Assembly (NCBI RefSeq): GCF_002000025.1
Contig: NZ_MUZV01000018.1
Coordinates: 1-60,738, forward strand
Length of the DNA stretch: 60,738 nt
Reading direction: 5' to 3'
From: Cognaticolwellia aestuarii
GTDB lineage: Bacteria; Pseudomonadota; Gammaproteobacteria; Enterobacterales; Alteromonadaceae
The translations under genes and the position numbers were made by a program. This document shows positions 20,111 to 28,967 of the stretch, piece after piece. The notes beneath the pieces are model-generated. The model had not been told where the DNA came from. It ran no database searches and saw nothing but the letters and a program-made list of their open reading frames with translations. Position 1 is the first letter of the stretch. Each line of letters starts with the position of its first letter.

Positions 20111-20627
20111 AATTTATTTACTTATTTTACTTATATGAGTGGCTTTTGTTTAATTATCTAAATGAGCTAAATATTGTTAACAGCGTTTAGAGCAAACAAA
20201 CTAATGTACTGATACTTAGCGAGAACTGTTCTGTGCGATGTTAATAATCATGTGATTAAACACGATAGTTAACTCTAGTTATACTAAGCTATTGATAAGT
20301 TTTCAATGCCCGTGTTATTTAACACGACCAATAACGAATTTTATACGATGAATATCATAATACTTGGCTAACTAACCTGCGATAAATAACCATGCCACTG
20401 CAAAGTGCAGAAGTTCAGCTTAAAGTGGCATAGGTAAATTTATTAAATAACCTCAAGCATGTTTGGGCTTAGGTTTTAATTCTGCTATAATCGCGCGCCG
20501 GTTCAATGTGACATTTATCACCAAAGTATATGCCGGAGTATTTGCCGGTCGAAAAATCACGCATTATGGCATTACAACTGGGCACTTCACGAGTGCAACA
20601 ATTGCAAAAATTAATTTTAGGTATTGT
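20111..20627. other. 517-bp divergent intergenic region
   Basis: It holds promoters for the leftward S9 peptidase and rightward YgiQ-type gene. A reading frame open from 20463 continues into YgiQ, but it contains the promoter and lacks YgiQ homology before 20628. I treat it as non-coding. Confidence 0.5.
20463..20491 (+). promoter_or_regulatory. sigma-70 promoter for the YgiQ-family gene
   Basis: TTGGGC (20463-20468) and TATAAT (20486-20491) are spaced by 17 bp and followed by a GC-rich stretch. The start codon lies 136 bp downstream. Confidence 0.65.
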
Positions 20628-23012
20628 ATGAATTTAGCGTCAACACAAAAAGTCACTCCAAAACTATTCGATTACCCAAAATATTGGGCGGAGTGCTATG
20701 GAACGGCGCCATTTTTACCTATGTCTCGCCAAGAAATGGACGTACTGGGCTGGGATAGTTGCGATATTATTCTGGTTACCGGCGATGCCTATGTCGATCA
20801 CCCAAGTTTTGGCATGGCAGTGATCGGGCGAATGCTTGAATCACAAGGCTTTCGTGTTGGCATCATTGCACAACCTGATTGGAAAACTAAAGACGCTTTC
20901 ATGCAGCTAGGTAAACCGAATTTATTTTTTGGTGTAACGGCTGGCAATATGGATTCGATGATCAATCGCTACACCGCTGAACGTCGCATGCGTCATGATG
21001 ACGCTTACACTCCGAATGATGAAGGTGGCAAACGCCCAGACCGCGCGGTAACGGCTTACACGCAAAAGTGTAAAGAAGCCTACAAAGGTGTCCCTATAAT
21101 TATTGGTGGTATTGAAGCAAGTCTTCGACGTATTGCCCATTACGATTATTGGTCTGACAAAGTGCGCCAGTCAGTACTTTTTGACTCAAAAGCTGATTTA
21201 CTGATTTATGGCAATGCCGAGCGCCCGCTAATAGAAATAGCACACCGTATTGCCAATGGTGACGACGTTAAAAGTATTACCGATGTTCGCGGTAGTGCAT
21301 TTTTAACCAACCAAGCATTACCCGGTTGGAAAGGCATTGACTCTCGTAGTATTGATAAACCGGGGAAAATAGACCCTATTTACAGTCCATACCAAGATAT
21401 GACCTCGCCAGACTGCGCAACGACATCAGCCGATGCTGCAGCCAATGCTGCTGAAGATCTGATCAAAAATGCTGCCGAAAAAGACATCACTAAAACCGCA
21501 CAACCAATCCAATTGAGTGAGTTTCGCGCCGCTGCACACAAAAACAAGTCATGGTCAGATAAGAAAAAACCATGGGAAACAACGTACATTAACTTACCAA
21601 CCTTTGAGCAAGTTAGAGACAACAAAACTCTTTATGCCCATGCTTCGCGTATTTTTCATCAAGAAGTTAATCCAACATCTGCTAAACCATTAGTGCAAAA
21701 ACATGGTAGCCGTATCATTTGGTTGAACCCGCCAGCAACACCGTTATCAGAAGCAGAAATGGACGGCGTATTTGGCTTACCGTACCAACGAGTACCGCAC
21801 CCAAGTTATGGTAATGCTAAAATTCCAGCTTACGACATGATCAAAACGTCTATCAACATTATGCGAGGTTGTTTTGGTGGTTGTACTTTCTGCTCTATTA
21901 CTGAGCACGAAGGACGTATCATTCAAAGCCGCAGTGAAGACTCGATCATTGCTGAAATTGAAGATATAAAACTAAAAGTACCCGGTTTTACCGGGGTTAT
22001 TTCTGATCTTGGCGGACCAACTGCCAACATGTATAAGTTAAATTGTAAAAGTGAAAAAGCCGAAGCAACTTGTCGTAAACCGTCATGTGTTTGGCCAACT
22101 ATTTGTGGCCATTTAGATACTGACCATACCCCGACCATAAACTTATACCGCCGTGCTCGCAAAGTTAAAGGCATTAAAAAAATACTTATTGCTTCAGGCG
22201 TAAGGTACGATTTAGCGATTGAATCCCCTGAATATGTTCAAGAGTTAGCAACTCATCATGTGGGTGGTTATTTAAAAATAGCACCAGAACATACCGAAGA
22301 AGGTCCATTAAATAAAATGATGAAGCCCGGTATGGGCAGCTATAACCGCTTTAAAGAAATGTTTGATCATTACTCTAAACTTGCTGGAAAGAAACAGTAT
22401 CTGATCCCTTATTTTATTTCTGCTCACCCGGGCACCACCGACTTAGATATGGTCAACTTGGCGCTGTGGTTAAAAGAGCACGACTTTAAGCTAGATCAAG
22501 TACAAAACTTCTACCCTTCGCCGTTGGCGAATGCGACGACGCTTTATCACACTGAAATTGACTCATTACGTAATGTTAAAAAAGACAGTGCATCAGTTTC
22601 AGTACCCAAAGGTACTATTCAACGTCGTTTGCATAAAGCCATATTGCGTTACCACGATCCAGCAAACTGGGGTATTATTCGCGAAGCATTGAAAAAAATG
22701 GGCTTAGCAAGAAAGTTAATTGGTAGCCAACCGGGTTGTTTAGTGCCCCATGAAACCAGAAATGAAACAGCGCAAGTGCATTACAAAAACAATGGCAAAG
22801 GTAAAAATAACGCCCAAGGTAATAAAACCTCACCAGGACAAGAAAAACGCTACGGCAAAAAGCCCATTACAGGTAAAAAGCCAATCAGCGCGAAAAAAGC
22901 TAAGCCTGGTGATAAAGCTAAAAAAGGCTTAACCCGCTTTTCTGACAATCAATTTAATGACAGAAAGCCGACAGGCCCAATAAAGAAAAAACGTAATAAT
23001 AACCCACGTTAA
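20628..23012 (+). CDS. ygiQ: YgiQ family radical SAM protein
   Basis: This protein of about 794 residues matches UPF0313/YgiQ. It has an N-terminal SAM_N domain ([19 protein letters not shown], then [22 protein letters not shown]). A radical SAM core follows, with the 4Fe-4S motif GCFGGCTFC (CxxxCxxC) near residue 415. The C-terminal tail is Lys/Gly-rich and low-complexity and looks nucleic-acid-binding. The reaction is unknown. I chose the ATG at 20628 because family similarity begins there. A strong terminator follows. Confidence 0.93.
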   Translation: MNLASTQKVTPKLFDYPKYWAECYGTAPFLPMSRQEMDVLGWDSCDIILVTGDAYVDHPSFGMAVIGRMLESQGFRVGIIAQPDWKTKDAFMQLGKPNLFFGVTAGNMDSMINRYTAERRMRHDDAYTPNDEGGKRPDRAVTAYTQKCKEAYKGVPIIIGGIEASLRRIAHYDYWSDKVRQSVLFDSKADLLIYGNAERPLIEIAHRIANGDDVKSITDVRGSAFLTNQALPGWKGIDSRSIDKPGKIDPIYSPYQDMTSPDCATTSADAAANAAEDLIKNAAEKDITKTAQPIQLSEFRAAAHKNKSWSDKKKPWETTYINLPTFEQVRDNKTLYAHASRIFHQEVNPTSAKPLVQKHGSRIIWLNPPATPLSEAEMDGVFGLPYQRVPHPSYGNAKIPAYDMIKTSINIMRGCFGGCTFCSITEHEGRIIQSRSEDSIIAEIEDIKLKVPGFTGVISDLGGPTANMYKLNCKSEKAEATCRKPSCVWPTICGHLDTDHTPTINLYRRARKVKGIKKILIASGVRYDLAIESPEYVQELATHHVGGYLKIAPEHTEEGPLNKMMKPGMGSYNRFKEMFDHYSKLAGKKQYLIPYFISAHPGTTDLDMVNLALWLKEHDFKLDQVQNFYPSPLANATTLYHTEIDSLRNVKKDSASVSVPKGTIQRRLHKAILRYHDPANWGIIREALKKMGLARKLIGSQPGCLVPHETRNETAQVHYKNNGKGKNNAQGNKTSPGQEKRYGKKPITGKKPISAKKAKPGDKAKKGLTRFSDNQFNDRKPTGPIKKKRNNNPR

Positions 23013-23424
23013 CGCCCGCATTAAAGTTATTAACTTATTGACAAAAAACAAAAGCCTAGCATTTTCGCTAGGCTTTTTTGTTACTGTGAACAGGAGTCTA
23101 TTTTTAGTACAAAGGCTAAGCTTATCCAAATTAGCATAGTAATCGCGCTAATCAAGCCTTAAAACTTATGAAAAAGAATGTCGAAAACCGCACTTTTATC
23201 TAAGTCATAAAGCTAACGCTAGCAGAGTTTTTAACGGCCCTAAGCTAGCGGGGATCAAATTATAATTTTTATCTTACCTCTGACACTAAAAAATGAATTC
23301 TACATTCTCCTTTCTATTCACCTTACCTTGAGATTTTTAGTAACTCGCCCCTATTAACACCACAATAAACCGCTAAGTGATATTGCCTAAAGTTTGAAAT
23401 ATCAAGGAGCTAACGTTGCCTAAT
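23013..23424. other. Intergenic region after ygiQ
   Basis: Apart from the terminator near its start, the region is AT-rich. I see no gene, tRNA or clear repeat in it. Confidence 0.5.
23050..23080 (+). terminator. Rho-independent terminator of ygiQ
   Basis: AAAGCCTAGC pairs with GCTAGGCTTT around a 6-nt loop and is followed by a T-run. Confidence 0.9.
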
Positions 23425-24054
23425 CTAATTTTTCACCTTAGTAGATTGATTACTAAGTATTTTGACATTAGTAATCAAAATCATAATCAAAATTACCAGT
23501 ACTCCCCATGTTGCAAAATCAACCATTGGGGTCTTAGCACTCGACTCGTATGCGTTTAGTTTTAGAGCATTTTCTTGCTTAAGTGCCAATTTTTCTGCTT
23601 TTATTAGCTCTTCTCTTTTTAATTTTTCTTTTTGATATAGTTCTTTGTACGGAATTGCTTCATCACTTTTAAGACCAGCAATAATTCTATAATTCCCTTC
23701 GTAGACTTTTTTGGCAATAGCTCTGCCAGTGGGAAGTATTTTTGTTTCATATAGTTCGAGCGCTTTCTTTTTATTAGAGTTTGCATCATAAGCAAATGCC
23801 GCCGTCGATACATATTTTAAATTGTTTGATTTTTCTAGTAGGTCAACATAAAACTCATACCCATCTTCAAATTTATTTTTTTTATACATCGCCCATACAT
23901 GATCATTAATTTTTTTCATATCATCAGGTGATACTTGAGACGCTCCTTTGTTCATAGCAGAAGAGATACTAGAAACATCACCCAAAAAACTAAGAATACC
24001 TGCTTGAACAGACACTGGTAGAAGTAGTGAAATAACTAAAATTAAATTTTTCAT
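23425..24054 (-). CDS. Hypothetical exported protein with C-terminal membrane helix
   Basis: This 209-residue protein has a clear signal peptide (residues 1-18, ending VQAG). A helical middle part has a TPR-like look (about 60-120, alternating short helices with YxxxL and AxxAY patterns), then a Lys/Glu-rich coiled stretch (about 135-165). A C-terminal membrane helix lies near 180-198. I do not recognise the family. It lies just outside the left edge of the cassette array and on the opposite strand, in the place where an integron integrase might be expected, but it has no integrase motif. Confidence 0.6.
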   Translation of the reverse strand: MKNLILVISLLLPVSVQAGILSFLGDVSSISSAMNKGASQVSPDDMKKINDHVWAMYKKNKFEDGYEFYVDLLEKSNNLKYVSTAAFAYDANSNKKKALELYETKILPTGRAIAKKVYEGNYRIIAGLKSDEAIPYKELYQKEKLKREELIKAEKLALKQENALKLNAYESSAKTPMVDFATWGVLVILIMILITNVKILSNQSTKVKN

Positions 24055-24318
24055 TTTCGTCCTTTTTTATGATCAGTATATAAATAGCTAAGAAAAGCTT
24101 GCGTTTAATTCATGGAAATTTATAGCATTTTGAATAGAAAATATAAATAGTCTATTGACATTTCTTATGATCTGACAGTCATACCTTATTCATTGGCAGC
24201 AAAAAAATTTACGAGTACATCCACTCTAAATATTTACTCTTTGGAGGTATTTAAAGTGGGTGCCATCGTCAAGGAGCTGTATCTCTATACAGTGAAACTA
24301 TATTTCCACCCAAGTCAA

Positions 24319-24343
24319 GAAATGAGGCATGTTGCCTCATTTC
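24319..24343. repeat. Perfect 11-bp hairpin
   Basis: GAAATGAGGCA and TGCCTCATTTC pair perfectly around TGT. It lacks a U-tract. A shorter hairpin with the same core lies at 24454-24468. Confidence 0.6.
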
Positions 24344-24453
24344 GTCTAAAAGCGAAAACCTTGTGTTTATCTGAAGCTAAGAGGTGGTATTAGCTGCAGG
24401 GATTTGTTATTAATATGTAAAATAAATAAGGTGGAAACTTTTTCTCTGTAAAA

Positions 24454-24468
24454 GAGGCAAGTTGCCTC
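24454..24468. repeat. Hairpin with GAGGCAA/TTGCCTC stem
   Basis: A 7-bp perfect stem with a 1-nt centre repeats the core of the hairpin at 24319. It lies just before the first cassette core site and could belong to a diverged recombination site. Confidence 0.45.
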
Positions 24469-24499
24469 CTATTAAGTTGTTATATTTTAAGGAGAAAGT

Positions 24500-24736
24500 A
24501 TGAGCATCATAACGGATATATTTTTTTGGTTATTAATCGAAACTTCCTTAGGTTTCTTGTTTTACTCAACAGGCTGTTTCATTTTAAAAGTGTTTACGCT
24601 TGGTTCCTTTAAAATGGAGTTTAAGGATTTCGCATCTTTTAAAGGACAAAAATCTAGAAAGGTCACTTTAATTACGTTCTTGGGGTTAACCTTTTACGTA
24701 TTAGCAATTGTGTTTATAGCGTATTTAAACAGTTAA
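24500..24736 (+). CDS. Cassette-encoded small two-helix membrane protein
   Basis: This 78-residue protein has two hydrophobic segments (about 8-32 and 58-75) joined by a basic loop. The start ATG has GGAGAAAG close upstream. The stop codon sits only 1-2 bp before the attC, as is usual for cassette genes. I do not recognise a family. Confidence 0.65.
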   Translation: MSIITDIFFWLLIETSLGFLFYSTGCFILKVFTLGSFKMEFKDFASFKGQKSRKVTLITFLGLTFYVLAIVFIAYLNS

Positions 24737-24737
24737 A

Positions 24738-24836
24738 ATATAACAAGACAAATCAGCAGGACTAAAAACAGTTGGCTATTGCTCGTACCTCGCTATTTTA
24801 GCCAACAATTTTTAGCCTCTGTTTGAGGCGTTATGT
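24738..24836 (+). other. attC site 1
   Basis: It runs from ATATAAC to the core GTTATGT. The inner arms AGTTGGCTA and TAGCCAAC are complementary. It belongs to a subgroup of nearly identical sites in this array (sites 1, 4, 6, 10, 11). Confidence 0.9.
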
Positions 24837-24856
24837 TCTAAGAAGGATAAGTTCAG

Positions 24857-25066
24857 TTGGACTCTTTTTTTGCTATTGCAGTTTTTCTCTTCGGCTTCGT
24901 CTTCATAGCCGCTGCAATTTTATTTGCTTACCTGGCTTATAATGACCGACTAAAAGGAATTGAGTGGTTGAAACCTGCTGTACTTATAAGTTTTTGCTTG
25001 TTCATTGCTTACAACACTTTATCAAGTGGCTATTACCGTATGATCAAAAGCGGCTTAATAGGATGA
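24857..25066 (+). CDS. Cassette-encoded small membrane protein
   Basis: This 69-residue protein has two hydrophobic segments (about 4-26 and 38-55). The TTG start follows AAGGAT at a normal distance and lies 20 bp after the attC core. Its stop lies 10 bp before the next attC. No family was recognised. Confidence 0.6.
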   Translation: MDSFFAIAVFLFGFVFIAAAILFAYLAYNDRLKGIEWLKPAVLISFCLFIAYNTLSSGYYRMIKSGLIG

Positions 25067-25076
25067 AAGCGGGCGA

Positions 25077-25184
25077 ACATAACAAGCAAATTATGGCACT
25101 CGCTTCCGCTCGTTGGGACGCAAACACGTGCGCGGCTTCGCCATTATCGCGCACATGTCTGCGCCCCATATTTGGAAGTTATAT
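25077..25184 (+). other. attC site 2
   Basis: Ends ACATAAC and GTTATAT, with long imperfect arms (ACACGTGCGCG pairing with CGCGCACATGT) around a short loop. It differs in sequence from site 1. Confidence 0.88.
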
Positions 25185-25197
25185 TTCTGTAGGGTTT

Positions 25198-25836
25198 ATG
25201 CGTAAAATTCCAATTACTTTAATTGCTCTTTTGACTTTGTTCTCCTGTGGACAACAAGATAAATCAGTTGTAGTTACCAACCTCATCGAGGAAAAAAAAT
25301 TTAATGAAGCTATTGATTTTTTGCCGTTAGACACATGTAAAGCTGAATTGATAGCCTGTGGAATGGTAGGTGTTGGTCTTCTTAGTTTTGGTGGAGAAGA
25401 GTTTTCTTCACTTGGTAAGAGTTACCTTGATAAATCTGCTTTGTTAGGAAATATGAAAGCTAAAAGTGTTCTAGGTAATTTTCTTCTTTCTGGAACTTAT
25501 TACGATAAGGCGGTTAAACAAGGTATTAAGTTCCTCCATGAGGCTAGTGATGGAGGAGACGATGTAGGGTTGTATTATTTGGGTTTTGAGTACTATTCAG
25601 GAGCTAATATACCCAAAGACCTTCAAAAAGCCTTCGAGCTTTTCGATGAATCAGCAAAACTCGGTCATAAGTATGCACCGTTCTATGCAGGTATAACACA
25701 TTATGAAATGCATAATGATTGCCATGTTGCAGAAAAGTATTTTGCTGTAAGTGCCCAGTATATGGAACCAGCAGCTAAAGCATTAAAAGAGATAAGAACA
25801 GAGAACCCATGTGCCAAGGTGCTAAACGAAATATAA
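25198..25836 (+). CDS. Cassette-encoded Sel1-repeat lipoprotein
   Basis: This 212-residue protein has a lipoprotein signal (TLFSC, Cys17). It contains Sel1/TPR-like repeats with alternating A and G positions, for example GLYYLGFEYYSGANIPKDLQKAFELFDESAKLGH, typical of protein-interaction modules. I chose the ATG at 25198 because a longer reading from 24964 runs through the preceding attC and lacks a signal peptide. Its stop lies inside the outer end (ATATAAC) of the next attC, whose remainder is displaced by an IS110-type insertion. Confidence 0.85.
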   Translation: MRKIPITLIALLTLFSCGQQDKSVVVTNLIEEKKFNEAIDFLPLDTCKAELIACGMVGVGLLSFGGEEFSSLGKSYLDKSALLGNMKAKSVLGNFLLSGTYYDKAVKQGIKFLHEASDGGDDVGLYYLGFEYYSGANIPKDLQKAFELFDESAKLGHKYAPFYAGITHYEMHNDCHVAEKYFAVSAQYMEPAAKALKEIRTENPCAKVLNEI

Positions 25837-25837
25837 C

Positions 25838-27163
25838 AACACGCCCTGAGGTGGACCGCAAGTCCTAAAAGTTGCTTTCCATCGCATATTTCAACAAGGG
25901 AGAGCCCTTTCTTTTCAGGGCTTCTAGATAGGTCGATTCATCATACGCGGTCTTCGTTTTCCAACACCGAAACAGTATTCTTATCCACTTAAAAGCCAGT
26001 GCTCTTATAATAGTATTGTGCGGCTTTCCTTTACTTTTTTGTTGTTCATAATAAGCCTTGGCCCAAAATGAATACCGCACCGATTGACCTGCCCATTCAA
26101 CAAATGTCTGCCGTAAAAATGTGGTGCATGAGTAGCGCCAATGTATCCATTCTTTTTTGCCACTGCGTTCTGTTACTGGTGCAATACCCGCATATTTTTG
26201 TACTTCTTCACTCGATTGATAACGCTCACGGTTTGAGCCCATCGCGGCTAGTAATCTTGGTGCCATTTGCGGACCAGCCCCTGGCAAACTATCAAATATA
26301 AATCGGTCGTTATGCTGTTTATAAATCGACTTTATCTCATGGTCGAAACGTTCGATGGATAGCATTAATTGTTTGAGTTGACCCACCAAGCATTCAACCA
26401 ATAACAAGTTGGGACCGATGATAGCGTTGTCGCTTGTTAAAGGCTCAGCGTGTTTAATGTTATTAATACGCTTTTCGTTTACGTTAGGATAACGGGCGTT
26501 AGGAAGTCGCAAAATATCATACTGTCTTTTTCGTTAAACCAATCAAGGACCTGAGGGTAATAGTTCTTAAGTGTCGTGCTCAGTCTGTTGGTTAAATCAA
26601 CACGGTCTTGCACCAGTTTTCGTCGGTATTCAACCAGCTGAGCCAATGACCTAATACTCTGTGTATCTGGCATGATAACGTTAAGTTTTGACATGTGTTG
26701 CTGCAATATTTCTAACTGGATTGCGGCATCTGTCGGGTCATCTTTAGCACCACTGTGTAAATGCCTTTCGATATTTTGCTACGGTTGATGGATTGATAGT
26801 AAACAATATAATGTGCTTAAACTTACTGAGCGCATAAATTAAAGGGCCTTTTTTTAATTCACAGGCGACCGCAACTTTCTGTCCATTATATTTTTGTTTT
26901 AATGCATTAGCCCATGCATTAATCGCCTCTGGTTTAGCAGAAATCACACTAAAAGTGGTTTCATTATTTTGTTGGTCGAGTTCACAAATATCATGTTTAC
27001 GGTCAGCCCAATCGATGGCGATAAGGGCGGCAAAATCAGCAGGATTAAAAACTTTCATTTTTGACCTCCAAAGCGTAAAGTTAACCATGGAATATGGCAG
27101 TAGTATTGTTTCTCGCAGGTCTTATAGATAGTCGATATAGACGGCAATCCCTGAGTATGCGTA
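25838..27163 (-). mobile_element. IS110-type insertion sequence remnant placed in or at an attC
   Basis: The transposase ends only 28 bp from the outer end (ATATAAC, 25831-25837) of the Sel1 cassette's attC. About 100 bp of non-coding DNA lie upstream of its start, before the next attC. The element ends are not defined by inverted repeats, as is normal for IS110. The longer non-coding end upstream of the transposase is where IS110 elements encode their guide (bridge) RNA, but I cannot verify a structure. Boundaries are approximate. Confidence 0.6.
25865..27058 (-). pseudogene. IS110-family transposase, broken by two frameshifts
   Basis: Three fragments in different frames make up one transposase. 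The N-terminal DEDD domain (27058-26744) starts MKVFNPADFAALIAIDW after a GGAGGT site. A middle helical part lies at 26706-26479. The C-terminal Transposase_20 domain (26512-25865) contains SLPGAGPQMAPRLLAA and KYAGIAPVTERSGKK. The first break is near 26758, where the conserved reading SGAKDDPTDA continues in another frame and two bases seem to be missing. The second is near 26520. The protein should not be functional unless frames are joined. Confidence 0.88.
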
Positions 27164-27273
27164 ATAAAACAAGTAACTTCTGTTGCTTCGAAAGTCTTGT
27201 TAAAAGCATCGAATGTTTTCATTCAAATATTCGTAAGCAACAGAAGCATATTCCGCCTATTAATGCGTTAGGT
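27164..27273 (+). other. attC site 3
   Basis: The arms AACTTCTGTTGCTTCG and CGTAAGCAACAGAAG are complementary around a loop of about 45 nt. The core is GTTAGGT. The outer left end (ATAAAAC) is degenerate. It may be the displaced half of the site split by the IS110-type element or a separate cassette's site. Confidence 0.75.
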
Positions 27274-27298
27274 AAACAGATTAATTAATGGAACGGAG
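27274..27298 (+). other. Minimal cassette body without a gene
   Basis: Only about 25 bp lie between the core of attC site 3 and the outer end of site 4, so this cassette (about 123 bp core to core) contains no reading frame. It could be a deletion product. Confidence 0.6.
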
Positions 27299-27396
27299 CA
27301 ACTATAAGTCATTCAAAAGGACAAAAAACAGTTGGTTTTGCTCCTTCGTCGCTTATTTTAACCAACTATTTTTTGCCTGTTAATGAGGCGTTAGGT
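27299..27396 (+). other. attC site 4
   Basis: Same subgroup as site 1: AGTTGGTT and AACCAACT arms and core GTTAGGT. The outer left end reads CTATAAG rather than ending in AAC, so cleavage at that end may be impaired. Confidence 0.85.
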
Positions 27397-27401
27397 GACA
27401 G

Positions 27402-27689
27402 ATGAGTTTTAATAGAGATCCTTACATAACATATATGAACGCAGCAGGAGTAGCTGTCGCTTGGATTGGTTCAGTGTTAGGACCTCTTTTTGTCTTCTCA
27501 ACTTTTGGGGATTTTTCACATCCGAATACTTACATTGGAACAGCATTAATAATTATTGTTTTACTCTCCATAAGGGACGGTATAAAAGCGAAAAAAAACG
27601 GCAATATATCTGGTTTCATTGCAATGTGTTTAATGCCTTTAATAGTTCCATGTATTGTAATTTTGTCCTTTTATTTATTTTGGAGTTAA
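27402..27689 (+). CDS. Cassette-encoded small membrane protein
   Basis: This 95-residue protein has three hydrophobic stretches (about 15-35, 43-57, 70-92) with a charged KAKKNG loop. It starts with ATG 6 bp after the attC core. No family was recognised. Confidence 0.65.
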   Translation: MSFNRDPYITYMNAAGVAVAWIGSVLGPLFVFSTFGDFSHPNTYIGTALIIIVLLSIRDGIKAKKNGNISGFIAMCLMPLIVPCIVILSFYLFWS

Positions 27690-27705
27690 CAATGAACCGT
27701 TTGTC

Positions 27706-27786
27706 ACCTAACAAACCAAGTCATCGGAAAACCACTCACTGGCTGCGCCAAAGCGTTCGTGTTTTCCGCTGCTTGGGGCGTTATAT
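27706..27786 (+). other. attC site 5
   Basis: A short site (81 bp) from ACCTAAC to GTTATAT. The arms CGGAAAACCAC and GTGTTTTCCG, plus CCAAG and CTTGG, pair well. Its sequence differs from the site 1 subgroup. Confidence 0.88.
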
Positions 27787-27810
27787 GCCCCTAGGGTTTA
27801 GGAGTTAATC

Positions 27811-28038
27811 ATGGATATTGATGAAGATAAAATAGATGAGGCAGCCTTAGCTTTAATGTATCTCACATTGCATGATCATTTCCGAGCATGGAAACAAATT
27901 GATTGGGAAGTGACTAATCGACTACATGAAAAAGGTTTAATTTGTGATCCTGTTGGTAAAGCTAAATCTGTTGTACTAACGGATGAAGGACTCAAAAAAT
28001 CTGAAGAGTTGTTTCATAAACTATTTTCAAAAAATTAA
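27811..28038 (+). CDS. DUF6429 family protein (cassette gene)
   Basis: This 75-residue protein is soluble, with the strongly conserved pattern MDIDEDKIDEAALALMYLTLHD, then DWEVTNRLHEKGLICDPVGKAKSVVLTDEGL. It matches DUF6429, a small helical, winged-helix-like family of unknown function often seen in integron cassettes and other mobile DNA. It starts at ATG 24 bp after the attC core, with TAGGAG just upstream. Confidence 0.88.
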   Translation: MDIDEDKIDEAALALMYLTLHDHFRAWKQIDWEVTNRLHEKGLICDPVGKAKSVVLTDEGLKKSEELFHKLFSKN

Positions 28039-28052
28039 ACGGCAAAATGGGC

Positions 28053-28150
28053 ATATAACAAGCAAATTAACAGGACAAAAAACAGTTGGCTTTTGCTCCT
28101 GCGTCGCTATTTTAGCCAACAATTTTTTGCCCATTATTTGGGCGTTATGA
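28053..28150 (+). other. attC site 6
   Basis: Ends ATATAAC and GTTATGA, with arms AGTTGGCTT and TAGCCAACA. Nearly identical to site 1. Confidence 0.92.
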
Positions 28151-28168
28151 CCCCGCAAGAATCGAGGA

Positions 28169-28840
28169 ATGATCATCAAGAAATATATAATATTTGCAAT
28201 TTTAGTCATGTTGACGGCTTGCGCAGGTATCACCCAGCCGATTAAGTTTGAAGCTTCATCGATTGTAACAGAGGATACATACCTTAATACCAAAAAGACA
28301 AATGGTGTTGTCCTGCTAGATGTTAATTGGGGGCGTTGGTGGGGCTGCAGTGGCTATGAAAATGCCCAGCTCATTAGCTTGGCATTCGATAGGCTTCCAA
28401 TGAGCCCAATTAACAATGAGGCCGAGCGAACCCTTGTGCTGCATAGTCCTTCCCGTTTGGCTGTTGACCCAGAGTTTATAAATTATGCTTACTCTCTAGA
28501 ACCAGGAGTGTATGCTATTAGTGCCTTCAGCATAAAGGTTGCCAAATCTATATCTAGCGTAGGTTTTCTCACGGCCCAACGAGATAAGCTTTACTCCGAA
28601 GGCAAGCCCGCTGGAGGTACTTTTTCAGTTAAGCCAGGCGAAGTAGTTTTTATTGGTAACTTTTATCTTGATTGTACATATGGTCCAACACTATGGCGGT
28701 ATCACTCAGATGGTAAGGAGGCATTTGAGGATCAGGTCAGTGAGTATTCCAACCGGTTTCCTTACCTAGACCTGAGTAATGTGCAGTTCCGTTTGTTTAA
28801 AACAAAAGAATTCGGCAATGACTATGAGCTTGTGCCATGA
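28169..28840 (+). CDS. Cassette-encoded lipoprotein of unknown function
   Basis: This 223-residue protein has a lipoprotein signal (MLTACAG, Cys18). The mature part includes a WGRWWGCSGYENAQL stretch, later a short motif PGVYAISAFSIKV and GEVVFIGNFYLDC. This gives the look of a beta-rich periplasmic domain, similar to DUF2846-like lipoproteins that read GxYxI..G. I cannot confirm the family. GAGG lies unusually close to the ATG. Confidence 0.75.
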   Translation: MIIKKYIIFAILVMLTACAGITQPIKFEASSIVTEDTYLNTKKTNGVVLLDVNWGRWWGCSGYENAQLISLAFDRLPMSPINNEAERTLVLHSPSRLAVDPEFINYAYSLEPGVYAISAFSIKVAKSISSVGFLTAQRDKLYSEGKPAGGTFSVKPGEVVFIGNFYLDCTYGPTLWRYHSDGKEAFEDQVSEYSNRFPYLDLSNVQFRLFKTKEFGNDYELVP

Positions 28841-28852
28841 AGTGGCTCCCAG

Positions 28853-28950
28853 TCATAACAAGTTGCGCAAGCGGGACAATACAGCTGGCTATTTTCACTC
28901 CGTTCAACATTTTAGCCAGCTATATTTTTCCGCTTAAGCGGGCGTTATAT
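28853..28950 (+). other. attC site 7
   Basis: Ends TCATAAC and GTTATAT, with arms CAGCTGGCTA and TAGCCAGCTA. It is related to the site 1 subgroup but more diverged. Confidence 0.9.
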
Positions 28951-28967
28951 TCAAAGGAAGGTTCTGC

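Larger units (their letters stand above)
24055..24499. other. Left flank of the cassette array, no convincing gene
   Basis: A 66-codon frame (24193-24393) has no family resemblance and no good start. Two hairpins with the same GAGGCA/TGCCTC core are seen. Near the end, GTTATAT at about 24479-24485 resembles an integron core site just before the first cassette gene. No integrase gene is present. Confidence 0.45.

Noticed and set aside
20463-20627. 55-residue N-terminal extension of the YgiQ-family protein
   Set aside because: It would begin at the -35 element of a good promoter, and family similarity starts only at the ATG at 20628.
23425-24054. Possible integron integrase at the left edge of the array
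   Set aside because: The protein has a signal peptide and a C-terminal membrane helix and lacks the R-H-R-Y tyrosine-recombinase pattern.
24193-24393. 66-codon frame left of the cassette array
   Set aside because: It starts with a non-ATG codon without a ribosome binding site, runs through a perfect hairpin and has no recognisable domain.
24964-25197. N-terminal extension of the Sel1 lipoprotein
   Set aside because: It reads through a complete attC site, and the lipoprotein signal begins exactly at the ATG at 25198.
27461-27808. 115-codon frame overlapping a cassette gene and attC site 5
   Set aside because: It is an out-of-frame shadow of the membrane-protein gene at 27402 and crosses the attC.
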